Assembly (NCBI GenBank): GCA_964469455.1
Contig: CAYXZX010000093.1
Span: forward strand, 1 to 10,424
Source of the DNA: Fen-999 sp964469455
GTDB taxonomy: Bacteria > Pseudomonadota > Gammaproteobacteria > Burkholderiales > Rhodocyclaceae
Length of the DNA: 10,424 nt
Direction: 5' to 3'
Positions 1 to 6,644 of the stretch are shown here, piece after piece; position 1 is the first letter of the stretch, and the number at the start of each line of letters is the position of its first letter. The notes under the pieces were generated by a model. The model was not told the origin of the DNA, did no database searches, and saw only the letters and a list, made by a program, of their open reading frames with translations. The translations under genes and the position numbers were made by a program.

Positions 1-1965
1 GTGATCAAGACGGCGCGGCGCATGGGCATCCGCACCGTCGCCGTGTATTCCGAGGCCGATGCCGGCGCGCGCCATGTGCGGCTGGCTGACGAAGCGGTCT
101 GCATCGGCCCGCCCGCCGCGCGCGAGTCCTATCTCGTCATCGATCGCATCATTGCCGCCGCGCGCTCCACCGGCGCGCAGGCGATCCACCCGGGCTATGG
201 CTTCCTATCGGAGAACGAAGAGTTCGGGCAGGCATGCACGGACCATGGCATCGCCTTCGTCGGCCCGCCGGTGAGCGCCATTCGCGCCATGGGTCTGAAG
301 TCGGAAAGCAAGAAACTCATGGAAAAGGCCGGCGTGCCGCTGACGCCCGGCTACCACGGCGACAATCAGGAGCCGGCTTTCCTGCGCGAGCAGGCCGGAC
401 GTATCGGTTACCCGGTGCTGATCAAGGCCAGCGCCGGCGGTGGCGGCAAGGGCATGCGCGTCGTGCGCGACATCGGGGAATTCGCCGACGCGCTGGCCTC
501 CTGCCAGCGCGAGGCGAAGTCCGCCTTCGGCAACGACCATGTGCTGATAGAGAAATACCTCGAGCGTCCCCGCCACATCGAGATTCAGGTGTTCGGCGAC
601 ACGCATGGCAATTGCATCCATCTGTTCGAGCGTGACTGCTCGGTGCAGCGTCGGCACCAGAAAGTGCTCGAGGAAGCGCCTGCCCCGGACATGACGCCGG
701 CGCGGCGTGCCGCGATGGGCAAGGCGGCGGTCGACGCCGCCAAGGCCGTCGGCTATGTCGGCGCCGGCACGGTGGAGTTCATCGTTGATCCGTCGGGTAC
801 CTTCTACTTCATGGAGATGAACACGCGGCTGCAGGTCGAACATCCGGTCACCGAAATGATCACCGGCCTCGACCTCGTCGAGTGGCAGCTGAAAGTCAGT
901 GCCGGCGAGACGCTGCCGCTGGCCCAGGAGCAGTTGTCGATCCGTGGCCACGCGCTGGAGGCGCGCGTTTACGCCGAGGATCCGGACAAGGGTTTCCTGC
1001 CCGCGACCGGCCGTCTGGCGCATCTGGTGCCGCCGGCCGAATCGCTCAATGTTCGGGTCGACACCGGCGTCGAACAGGGCGACGAAATCACGCCGCACTA
1101 CGACCCGATGATTGCCAAGCTGATCGTCTGGGACGAGAACCGCGAGCGGGCGCTGGCGCGCATGCTGCAGGCCCTGGCCGACTACCGCGTGGTCGGCGTG
1201 AACAGCAACATCGGCTTCCTGTCGCGGCTGGTAGCCTGTCCATCCTTCGCCGGCGCCGATCTCGACACCGGATTGATCGAGCGCGAGCGCGACTTTCTGT
1301 TTCCCGGCGAAGCGGCGCGCGAACCTTCCCGCGAGGCCTGGCTGCTGGCCGCGCTCGCCGAACTGCTGCGCGACAGGAATTTCGCGCGCGCCCGGGCCGC
1401 CGTCAGCGGCGATCCGTATTCGCCCTGGCATAGGCGCGACGGCTGGCGCGTCAATGGCGTGGCGCGCCGGGAGATCTGCCTGCGCGTCGGCGAGGCCGAG
1501 AAGCGGGTCGTGGCGGCCTACGGTGGCGGCGGCCATGGCTTCCGGCTGGAACTCGACGGCAGGGAAAGCGACGCGGCCGGCGAATTGCTCGACGATGGCA
1601 GCCTGCGTGCCGATCTCGACGGCCGGCGCCTGACCGTCACGGTGATCGCCGCCGGCGAGAAACGCCATGTGTTCGTCGACGGACGGAGCTTCGTTTTCGC
1701 GGCGGTCGATCCGCTGTTCCATGCCGGCGAGGGCGGCGGGGCGGAAGGCGGCCTGGCCGCGCCGATGCCGGGCAAGGTGATCGCGCTGCTGGTCGAGCCG
1801 GGCGTGAGGGTGAGCAAGGGCGCGCCGCTCATCGTGCTCGAGGCCATGAAGATGGAGCACACGCTGGTGGCGCCGGTGGCCGGCACGGTCAGGGCATTTC
1901 ACTACGCCGTGGGTGAACCGGTTGCCGACGGGGCAGAATTGCTGGAGTTCGAGAAAGCATCCTGA
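1..1965 (+). CDS. liuD: 3-methylcrotonyl-CoA carboxylase, biotin-containing alpha subunit (5' truncated)
   Basis: The protein carboxylates its own biotin with ATP and bicarbonate; a beta subunit would then pass CO2 to 3-methylcrotonyl-CoA in leucine degradation. In window numbering it shows a biotin-carboxylase N-domain (about 1-95), an ATP-grasp domain with a glycine-rich GGGGKG loop at 146-151, the catalytic EMNTRLQVEHP segment at 272-282 (R276 matches E. coli AccC R292), a C-terminal carboxylase domain to about 430, and a biotinyl domain with EAMKMEH, biotinylated lysine K617. The reading frame is open to base 1. The apparent GTG there is an internal valine codon, because family members begin with about 16 more residues carrying the N-R-G-E-I-A-type start. 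Full length would be about 670 aa, normal for the family. The HMG-CoA lyase gene 3 nt downstream favours methylcrotonyl-CoA over acetyl-, propionyl- or geranyl-CoA as substrate; this choice is inferred from context. Confidence 0.9.
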   Translation: MIKTARRMGIRTVAVYSEADAGARHVRLADEAVCIGPPAARESYLVIDRIIAAARSTGAQAIHPGYGFLSENEEFGQACTDHGIAFVGPPVSAIRAMGLKSESKKLMEKAGVPLTPGYHGDNQEPAFLREQAGRIGYPVLIKASAGGGGKGMRVVRDIGEFADALASCQREAKSAFGNDHVLIEKYLERPRHIEIQVFGDTHGNCIHLFERDCSVQRRHQKVLEEAPAPDMTPARRAAMGKAAVDAAKAVGYVGAGTVEFIVDPSGTFYFMEMNTRLQVEHPVTEMITGLDLVEWQLKVSAGETLPLAQEQLSIRGHALEARVYAEDPDKGFLPATGRLAHLVPPAESLNVRVDTGVEQGDEITPHYDPMIAKLIVWDENRERALARMLQALADYRVVGVNSNIGFLSRLVACPSFAGADLDTGLIERERDFLFPGEAAREPSREAWLLAALAELLRDRNFARARAAVSGDPYSPWHRRDGWRVNGVARREICLRVGEAEKRVVAAYGGGGHGFRLELDGRESDAAGELLDDGSLRADLDGRRLTVTVIAAGEKRHVFVDGRSFVFAAVDPLFHAGEGGGAEGGLAAPMPGKVIALLVEPGVRVSKGAPLIVLEAMKMEHTLVAPVAGTVRAFHYAVGEPVADGAELLEFEKAS

Positions 1966-1968
1966 GCC

Positions 1969-2871
1969 ATGCCCCTGCCGAAGAAAGCCCGCATCGTCGA
2001 AGTCGGTCCGCGCGACGGCCTGCAGAACGAAGAGCAGCAGATCGCCACCGCGACGAAAATCGAACTCATCGGCCGTCTCGCCGATTGCGGACTGACGACC
2101 ATCGAGGCCACCGCCTTCGTCTCGCCGAAGTGGGTGCCGCAGATGGCCGATGCCGCCGAAGTGATGCGCGGCACGGAGCGGCGGAAAGGCGTGAGCTACC
2201 CGGTGCTGGTGCCGAACGAAACCGGGCTGGAGGCGGCTCTCGCGGCGGGCGCCGCCGAAGTGGCGGTGTTCGCCGCCGCATCCGAGGCGTTCTCGCGCAA
2301 GAACATCAACTGCACCATCAAGGAATCGCTCGAACGCTTCAAGCCCGTGGTCGCGCGCGCGCGGGAAGCCGAGGTCAAGGTGCGCGGCTACGTCTCCTGC
2401 GTGCTCGGTTGTCCGTACCAGGGCGAAGTGGTGCCGGTCGCGGTCGCCGATGTTGCCTGGGCGCTGTTCGATCTCGGCTGCCATGAAATTTCGCTGGGCG
2501 ACACCATCGGCGCGGGCACGCCCGAGAAGAACAAGGCCATGATCGAGACGGTGGCGCGGCGCGTGCCGATCAAGAAACTGGCCGGCCACTACCACGACAC
2601 GCGCGGCATGGCCATCGCCAACGTCTACGCCGCGCTGCAATTGGGCGTCAATGTCTTCGACTCCGCCGTCGGCGGCCTCGGCGGCTGTCCCTATGCACCG
2701 GGAGCTTCCGGCAATGTCGCGACCGAGGACGTGGCCTGGCTGCTGCAGGGCCTCGGCATCGCCAGCGGCGTGGATCTGGACCGGCTGGTCGACACGGCCG
2801 CCTGGATCTCCGGCCAGCTGGGCCGCGCGCCGGCCTCCAGGGTGGCCAGGGCGGTACTGGCCTCGCGATGA
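1969..2871 (+). CDS. liuE: Hydroxymethylglutaryl-CoA lyase
   Basis: This enzyme cleaves 3-hydroxy-3-methylglutaryl-CoA into acetoacetate and acetyl-CoA, the last step of leucine catabolism, and acts in the cytoplasm as a divalent-metal TIM-barrel enzyme. The 300-residue length is typical of bacterial HMG-CoA lyases. Visible motifs are VGPRDGLQNE at residues 12-21, which supplies the catalytic Arg15 and metal ligand Asp16; HYHDTRG at 207-213, with metal-binding His207 and His209; and the family signature GGLGGCPYAPGASGN containing active-site Cys240. The ATG lies 3 nt after the carboxylase stop, so the two genes are almost certainly co-transcribed and translationally coupled; the only SD-like stretch is a weak GAGAAAG at 1951-1957. 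The symbol liuE follows the Pseudomonas leucine/isovalerate naming; mvaB and hmgL are used for the same family. Recognition of the enzyme is firm; the pathway is inferred from the neighbour. Confidence 0.95.
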   Translation: MPLPKKARIVEVGPRDGLQNEEQQIATATKIELIGRLADCGLTTIEATAFVSPKWVPQMADAAEVMRGTERRKGVSYPVLVPNETGLEAALAAGAAEVAVFAAASEAFSRKNINCTIKESLERFKPVVARAREAEVKVRGYVSCVLGCPYQGEVVPVAVADVAWALFDLGCHEISLGDTIGAGTPEKNKAMIETVARRVPIKKLAGHYHDTRGMAIANVYAALQLGVNVFDSAVGGLGGCPYAPGASGNVATEDVAWLLQGLGIASGVDLDRLVDTAAWISGQLGRAPASRVARAVLASR

Positions 2872-3785
2872 CGCTGCCGGCGGGCGTTCGCGTCGTCGAG
2901 CGCGGCTGGCTGTCGTCGAACAACGTCCTGCTGCTCGACGGCGATGATGCCACGCTGGTGGATAGTGGTTATGTCGGCCATGCCGCGCAGACCGTCGCGC
3001 TCGTAAAGTCAGCCCTGGCGGGACGCCGGCTGCGACGGCTGATCAATACCCATTCCCATTCCGACCACATCGGCGGCAACGCGACGCTGCAGCGCGAGTT
3101 CGGCTGCCGCATCGTCATTCCCGCCGGCATCGAGCGGCATGTTCGCGACTGGGACGAACAGGCGCTGCTGCTGGCCCAGTCCGCGCAGCGCGGCGAGCGC
3201 TTTCGCCACGACGACGTCGTGTGCGCTGGGGACCGGCTGGTCATGGCCGGACTCGAGTGGCAGACTCATGCGGCACCTGGCCACGACATGGACGCGCTGA
3301 TGTTCCACTGCCCCGATGCGAGGCTGCTCATTGCCGGCGATGCGCTCTGGGAAGACGGCTTCGGCATCATTTTCGGCGAGCTGTTCGGCAGCCCGGGTGC
3401 ACTGGCGGCGACGCGGGCGACCCTGGACGAGATCGCGCGGCTGCCCATCGACACGGTCATTCCCGGCCATGGCGCACCGTTCGACGAGGTCGACGCGGCG
3501 TTGGCGCGGGCCTATCGACGTCTCGAAGCGTTCGAAGCCGATCCGGCGCGGCTGGCGCGCAACGCCATCAAGGGCTGCTTCATCTTCAACCTGCTCGACC
3601 TGCAAAGCCTGCCGGGCGCTGAACTGGCCGACTATCTCGAGCGCGTGCCGTTCTTCCACGACATCGGCACGCGCCAACTCGGCATGGACATCGGCGCGCT
3701 GGCGGAATGGCTGATGGCGGAACTCCGCCGTGCCGGCGCCATCGAAGTGATTGACGGCCGGTTGTGGCCGACCATGGCCGCCTAG
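2868..3785 (+). CDS. MBL-fold metallo-hydrolase (glyoxalase II-like)
   Basis: A 305-residue metallo-beta-lactamase-fold protein with a complete dinuclear metal site: HSHSDH at residues 62-67 (H62, H64, D66, H67), H139 in the APGHD segment, D158 in AGDALW, and H201 in PGHG. With an unbroken ligand set it should be an active hydrolase, probably cytoplasmic since no signal peptide is seen. The first ~215 residues form the catalytic domain; the rest, starting with a region rich in Ala, Arg and Glu, resembles the helical C-terminal extension of glyoxalase II/thioesterase-like members. The substrate cannot be read from sequence. The ATG overlaps the HMG-CoA lyase stop by 4 nt (ATGA), which implies co-translation and suggests, as inference only, a thioester or lactone side product of acyl-CoA metabolism as substrate. 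No lactamase-specific motif points to antibiotic resistance. Confidence 0.85.
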   Translation: MTLPAGVRVVERGWLSSNNVLLLDGDDATLVDSGYVGHAAQTVALVKSALAGRRLRRLINTHSHSDHIGGNATLQREFGCRIVIPAGIERHVRDWDEQALLLAQSAQRGERFRHDDVVCAGDRLVMAGLEWQTHAAPGHDMDALMFHCPDARLLIAGDALWEDGFGIIFGELFGSPGALAATRATLDEIARLPIDTVIPGHGAPFDEVDAALARAYRRLEAFEADPARLARNAIKGCFIFNLLDLQSLPGAELADYLERVPFFHDIGTRQLGMDIGALAEWLMAELRRAGAIEVIDGRLWPTMAA

Positions 3786-3818
3786 CCGCCGCCCATAAGC
3801 TCGGTTATTCTTGGCGAC

Positions 3819-4670
3819 ATGCAGCTCATCCTGATCAGCGGCTTGTCCGGTTCCGGCAAGTCGATCGCGCTCAACGTCCTGGAGGATGCCGGCTACTACT
3901 GCGTCGACAACCTGCCGGCGCCGCTGCTGGCGCCGTTGGTGGAGCACCTGCATGCCGAAGGCCAGGAGCGTGCGGCGGTGGCGATGGACATGCGCGGCGG
4001 CGCCGGCGTTGCCTCCTTCCTGCCCAAGGAGCTGCGCCAGCTGCGCGAGGAAGGGCGCGTGGACCTGCGCTTCATCTTCCTCGACGCGCGCGACGAAGTG
4101 CTGATCCAGCGCTTCTCGGAAACGCGGCGGCGTCACCCGCTCGCCGTCGGCGACACGACGCTGGCCGAGGCGATCGCCAAGGAACGCGAGGCGCTCGAGA
4201 GCCTGGGCGACCTCGGACACCACATCGACACCAGCTACCTGCGACCCAACGCGCTGCGCGCCTTCGTCAAGGGCTTCATCGATCTCGATGAAAGCGCCGG
4301 CCTGACGCTGATGTTCGAGTCCTTCGGCTTCAAGCATGGTCTCCCGATGGATGCCGACCTGGTGTTCGACGTCCGCTGCCTGCCCAACCCTCATTACGAT
4401 CCCCTGTTGCGGCCGTTGACCGGGCTGGACGCGCCGGTCATCGAATTCCTCGACGCCCAGCCCGAAGCGCGGGTGATGCTGGCCGACATCGGCCGCTTCA
4501 TCCAGGAATGGCTGCCGGCCTACATCCGTGACAACCGCTCCTATCTCACCGTGGCGCTGGGCTGCACCGGAGGCCAGCACCGCTCGGTGTATTTCGCCGA
4601 GAAACTGGCCGAGCGCTTTCGCGGCACCATGCACGTGCTGGTCCGCCATCGCACCCTGGCCCCGTCGTGA
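3819..4670 (+). CDS. rapZ: RapZ family P-loop nucleotide-binding protein / RNase adapter
   Basis: The family (YvcJ/YhbJ/RapZ) binds nucleotides; in E. coli it senses glucosamine-6-phosphate and delivers the sRNA GlmZ to RNase E, controlling glmS. This 283-residue protein has the Walker A motif GLSGSGKS at 8-15, the VDNLP segment at 29-33, a DMRGG motif near residue 60, and the signature GCTGGQHRS at 248-256, all diagnostic. Length matches E. coli RapZ (284). The C-terminus ends HRTLAPS and lacks the basic Lys-Arg-Lys tail of the E. coli protein; Met271 occupies the position of E. coli Lys270. The ATG is 33 nt after the hydrolase stop with no convincing Shine-Dalgarno sequence; CATAAG at 3794-3799 is a possible -10 element without a good -35. 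The stop overlaps the next gene by 4 nt. The usual neighbours (rpoN, ptsN, hprK) are not in the window. Confidence 0.93.
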   Translation: MQLILISGLSGSGKSIALNVLEDAGYYCVDNLPAPLLAPLVEHLHAEGQERAAVAMDMRGGAGVASFLPKELRQLREEGRVDLRFIFLDARDEVLIQRFSETRRRHPLAVGDTTLAEAIAKEREALESLGDLGHHIDTSYLRPNALRAFVKGFIDLDESAGLTLMFESFGFKHGLPMDADLVFDVRCLPNPHYDPLLRPLTGLDAPVIEFLDAQPEARVMLADIGRFIQEWLPAYIRDNRSYLTVALGCTGGQHRSVYFAEKLAERFRGTMHVLVRHRTLAPS

Positions 4671-5044
4671 GCGACTGGCTGGCGCTGGTCCGTCCGGGCG
4701 ACTGGCTGACGGCTGTCCTGGGTGTTCTGGCGGTGGCGCTGGCGTTCCCGCTGCTCTGGCGCGGCGGGCCGGCCGAGCGGGCGGTGATCCGGCTGGACGG
4801 GCGCGTGGTGGCCGAATATCCGCTCGACGCCGCCCGCCGGTTCGAGGTCGCGGGTCCGCTGGGCAGGACGGTGATCGAGATCCAGCCGGGGCGCGCGCGC
4901 GTCGCGGCCGATCCCGGTCCGCGCCAGTACTGTGTCAAGCAGGGCTGGCTGACGCGGACCAATGCCATCGCCATTTGCGCGCCGAATCACGTCAGCCTTT
5001 TCCTGGCGGGCCGGCAGGCCGGCTACGACACGCTGAACTACTGA
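4667..5044 (+). CDS. NusG domain II-containing membrane-anchored protein
   Basis: A 125-residue protein with an N-terminal hydrophobic segment (about residues 13-31), serving as a single membrane anchor or uncleaved signal, then a small beta-rich domain. The stretch around 76-108, with Cys89, the VKQGW segment at 90-94, Cys104 and a following PN, matches the stand-alone NusG domain II family, in which conserved cysteines lie in the extracytoplasmic domain. The molecular role of this family is not established; it often sits beside Gx-transporter and flavin-trafficking (ApbE, FMN-binding) genes, as it does here for the Gx gene. The GTG start overlaps the rapZ stop (GTGA), indicating translational coupling. 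It is not the transcription factor NusG: it lacks the NGN domain and is too short. The first cysteine of the longer CPxxxC form known from Firmicutes is replaced (GPRQYC here). Confidence 0.8.
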   Translation: MSDWLALVRPGDWLTAVLGVLAVALAFPLLWRGGPAERAVIRLDGRVVAEYPLDAARRFEVAGPLGRTVIEIQPGRARVAADPGPRQYCVKQGWLTRTNAIAICAPNHVSLFLAGRQAGYDTLNY

Positions 5045-5047
5045 GGG
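5043..5047 (+). promoter_or_regulatory. Ribosome binding site deciding a TTG start
   Basis: GAGGG lies 6 nt upstream of the TTG at 5054 and overlaps the TGA stop (5042-5044) of the NusG-II gene. This spacing supports TTG as the start of the Gx-transporter gene over the in-frame GTG at 5081, and suggests that ribosomes finishing the upstream gene can re-initiate here. Confidence 0.65.
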
Positions 5048-5053
5048 ATTCCC

Positions 5054-5587
5054 TTGGGCGAGTCGACCGTCGAACTGCGCGTGACCCCGGCCGACCGGCG
5101 CGTTGCCCGCCATGCCGCCGCCGCGATTGCCCTGACGGTCGCCGAGGCGGCGATCCCCACGCCCTTGCCGGGCGTCAAGCCGGGGCTGGCCAATATCGTC
5201 GTGCTGATCGTGCTGGCCCGGCATGGCTGGCGCGAAGCGGCCTGGGTATCGCTGCTGCGCGTGCTGGCCGGCAGCTTGCTGGTCGGGCAGTTCCTGGCGC
5301 CCGGGTTCTTCCTCAGCCTGACCGGAGCGCTGACGAGCCTCGCGGCGCTGGCGCTGGCGGCGCGCCTGCCGGCGCGCTGGTTCGGGCCGGTCAGCCACAG
5401 CATCCTGGCGGCATTCGCCCATATCGGCGGGCAGGTATTGCTGGCGCGGGTGTGGCTGGTGCCGCATGACGGCGTGTTCTACCTGGTGCCGGTATTCGCC
5501 TTGTTTGCCCTGGTGTTCGGCGTCGTGAATGGCCTGACTGCGGCGCGCCTGATGTCGTCAGCACCCGCGCTTCCGCACCAGGGCTAA
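5054..5587 (+). CDS. Gx transporter family protein (heptaprenyl diphosphate synthase component I-like)
   Basis: A 177-residue, strongly hydrophobic protein with about five to six predicted membrane segments (roughly 20-36, 43-57, 62-80, 83-104, 112-133, 143-165). The motif LPGVKPGLAN at 38-47 is characteristic of the family labelled Gx transporter or Hpre_diP_synt_I. Despite the older name there is no prenyl-synthase aspartate-rich motif (DDxxD), so catalysis of chain elongation is unlikely; a small-molecule transporter, possibly like an ECF S-component, is the more plausible role. It follows the NusG-II gene by 9 nt, the standard pairing of these families, and is probably the last gene of the rapZ unit. 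The start is an unusual TTG supported by a GAGGG ribosome site. The gene ends 6 nt from a converging gene, with no space for a separate terminator. Confidence 0.82.
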   Translation: MGESTVELRVTPADRRVARHAAAAIALTVAEAAIPTPLPGVKPGLANIVVLIVLARHGWREAAWVSLLRVLAGSLLVGQFLAPGFFLSLTGALTSLAALALAARLPARWFGPVSHSILAAFAHIGGQVLLARVWLVPHDGVFYLVPVFALFALVFGVVNGLTAARLMSSAPALPHQG

Positions 5588-5593
5588 CCAGAA

Positions 5594-6469
5594 CTAAGAC
5601 GCGCCGCCGATGCGTTCGAGCATGCGCAAGGCGACGATCGAATCCTCCTCGCCCAGGCCGCTGCCGACAATGGCATTGAACAACTGCGCGGTTGCCGCCG
5701 CCGCCGGCAGCATCAGGCCGAGGCGATGCGCTTCCTCCATGACGATGCGCAAATCCTTCTGGTGCATCCAGGCCTTGAAGCCGGGCTTGAAGTTGCGGTC
5801 GAGCATCCGCTGGCCGTGGTTCTCGAGAATGCGCGAATAGGCGAAGCCGCCGAGCAGCGCTTCGCGGACTTTCGCCACGTCGACGCCATTCTTCGCGGCG
5901 AAGCTGAAAGCCTCGGCCACCGCCAGCACGCCGACGCCGGTGATGATCTGGTTGCAGGCCTTGGCCACCTGTCCGGCGCCGGTGTCGCCGATCAGGGTGA
6001 CCGACTTGCCCATGTGCTCGAGCAGCGGCTTGACGCGGGTGAACACATCCGGCTTGCCGCCGACCATGATGGTGAGCGTGGCGTTGATGGCACCGGTTTC
6101 GCCGCCCGATACCGGCGCGTCGAGGAACTCGATGCCCCTTGTCGCCAGTGCCGCCGCGATTTCGCGCGCCGCATCGGGATTGATGGTGCTCATGTCCACC
6201 ACGATCAGCCCCGGCCGGCCGCCGCCGGCGATGCCGTCGTCGCCGAGGGTCACGTCCCGCACATCCGGCGCATCGGCGACCATGGTGAAGACGATGTCCG
6301 CGTGGCCTGCTACCGCCGCCGCCGAGATGTGCGCGCGGGCATCGGTGTCCCTGAACGGCTCGAGCGACGCCGGCCGCCGCGCCCACAGATGCAGCCTGTG
6401 CCCAGCTTGGGCCAAATGCAGTGCCATGGGGCGGCCCATCAGGCCGAGTCCGATAAAACCGATGTCCAT
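5594..6469 (-). CDS. NAD(P)-dependent beta-hydroxyacid dehydrogenase, 2-hydroxy-3-oxopropionate (tartronate semialdehyde) reductase type
   Basis: This 291-residue enzyme probably reduces a small 2-hydroxy-3-oxo acid to a hydroxyacid (tartronate semialdehyde to D-glycerate in GarR/GlxR) in the cytoplasm. The N-terminal Rossmann domain begins GFIGLGLMGRPM (4-15); the substrate-binding DAPVSGG is at 117-123; the catalytic Lys170 lies in GQVAKACNQ with Asn173 following; the C-terminal helical domain carries an HQKDL motif typical of the reductase group. Length is normal. The Rossmann loop after the second strand has two arginines (residues 31-32), hinting at NADPH, but this is tentative. 3-Hydroxyisobutyrate dehydrogenase is the main alternative, and no glyoxylate carboligase neighbour is present to settle it. 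It is transcribed alone on the minus strand, with GGGAGGA 8 nt upstream of the ATG and a sigma70-like promoter just behind. Confidence 0.88.
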   Translation of the reverse strand: MDIGFIGLGLMGRPMALHLAQAGHRLHLWARRPASLEPFRDTDARAHISAAAVAGHADIVFTMVADAPDVRDVTLGDDGIAGGGRPGLIVVDMSTINPDAAREIAAALATRGIEFLDAPVSGGETGAINATLTIMVGGKPDVFTRVKPLLEHMGKSVTLIGDTGAGQVAKACNQIITGVGVLAVAEAFSFAAKNGVDVAKVREALLGGFAYSRILENHGQRMLDRNFKPGFKAWMHQKDLRIVMEEAHRLGLMLPAAAATAQLFNAIVGSGLGEEDSIVALRMLERIGGAS

Positions 6470-6477
6470 GTTGGCCG

Positions 6478-6484
6478 TCCTCCC
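6478..6484 (-). promoter_or_regulatory. Ribosome binding site of the dehydrogenase gene
   Basis: On the minus strand GGGAGGA precedes the ATG at 6469 by 8 nt. It is the strongest Shine-Dalgarno match in the window and fixes the start of the dehydrogenase. Confidence 0.75.
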
Positions 6485-6491
6485 GTCGTCC

Positions 6492-6519
6492 AGTATCGCG
6501 CAGATCGGCCGTCAGTCAA
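6492..6519 (-). promoter_or_regulatory. Candidate sigma70 promoter of the dehydrogenase gene
   Basis: Read on the minus strand, TTGACT (6519-6514; 5 of 6 with the -35 consensus) is followed after 16 nt by GATACT (6497-6492; 4 of 6 with the -10 consensus). Transcription would start near 6485, giving a leader of about 16 nt that still includes the GGGAGGA ribosome site. Position and orientation fit well; the match is by eye only. Confidence 0.45.
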
Positions 6520-6544
6520 GCCTGCAACGGCCTTTTGGCTTGAC

Positions 6545-6579
6545 GCCGGCATGTCTATTGGTTAAGTTGCCGGCTTGTC
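6545..6579. repeat. Short spaced direct repeat (possible regulator site)
   Basis: GCCGGCATGTC (6545-6555) recurs as GCCGGCTTGTC (6569-6579): 10 of 11 bases are identical and the starts are 24 bp apart. Each copy contains the palindromic GCCGGC. It lies between the two divergent transcription units, overlapping the weak plus-strand promoter candidates. Chance occurrence in GC-rich DNA is possible. Confidence 0.35.
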
Positions 6580-6619
6580 AGTCACTTGCCTCAACGCCGC
6601 CTTAAACAGCGCTCGCCGC

Positions 6620-6644
6620 GCGCATCGACTTCGTGCCGATGTGC
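6620..6644. repeat. Imperfect inverted repeat, operator-like
   Basis: GCGCATCG (6620-6627) and CGATGTGC (6637-6644) are inverted with 7 of 8 bases complementary and a 9-nt spacer. A dyad of this size about 100 nt ahead of the efflux adaptor start is compatible with a binding site for a dimeric repressor, or with a small RNA hairpin in the leader. No T-run follows, so it is not an intrinsic terminator. Confidence 0.3.

Noticed and set aside
1..3. GTG at base 1 as the true start of the carboxylase.
   Set aside because: Family members have about 16 more residues that complete the first biotin-carboxylase strand; the frame is open to the window edge, so the gene begins outside.
205..2640. An 811-codon open frame on the minus strand opposite the carboxylase and lyase genes.
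   Set aside because: Its product is rich in His, Arg, Gln and Asp with no recognisable domain, as expected for the complement of GC-rich coding DNA. The plus strand carries two unmistakable enzymes with full catalytic motifs.
3009..4649. A 546-codon minus-strand open frame spanning the hydrolase and rapZ.
   Set aside because: It crosses two well-supported genes and has antisense-type composition with no motif, so it is a shadow of high-GC codon use.
5391..6386. A 331-codon minus-strand open frame in another frame over the dehydrogenase and the end of the Gx gene.
   Set aside because: The sequence is Arg/Gly/His-rich without a domain, while the overlapping frame 5594-6469 encodes a complete dehydrogenase with its own ribosome site.
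6507..6536. GGCCGT...ACGGCC hairpin followed by TTTT, resembling an intrinsic terminator on the plus strand.
   Set aside because: The stem is only 6 bp with a 14-nt loop and four Ts, no plus-strand gene ends upstream, and it overlaps the -35 of the minus-strand promoter. It may be a coincidental dyad or part of an operator.
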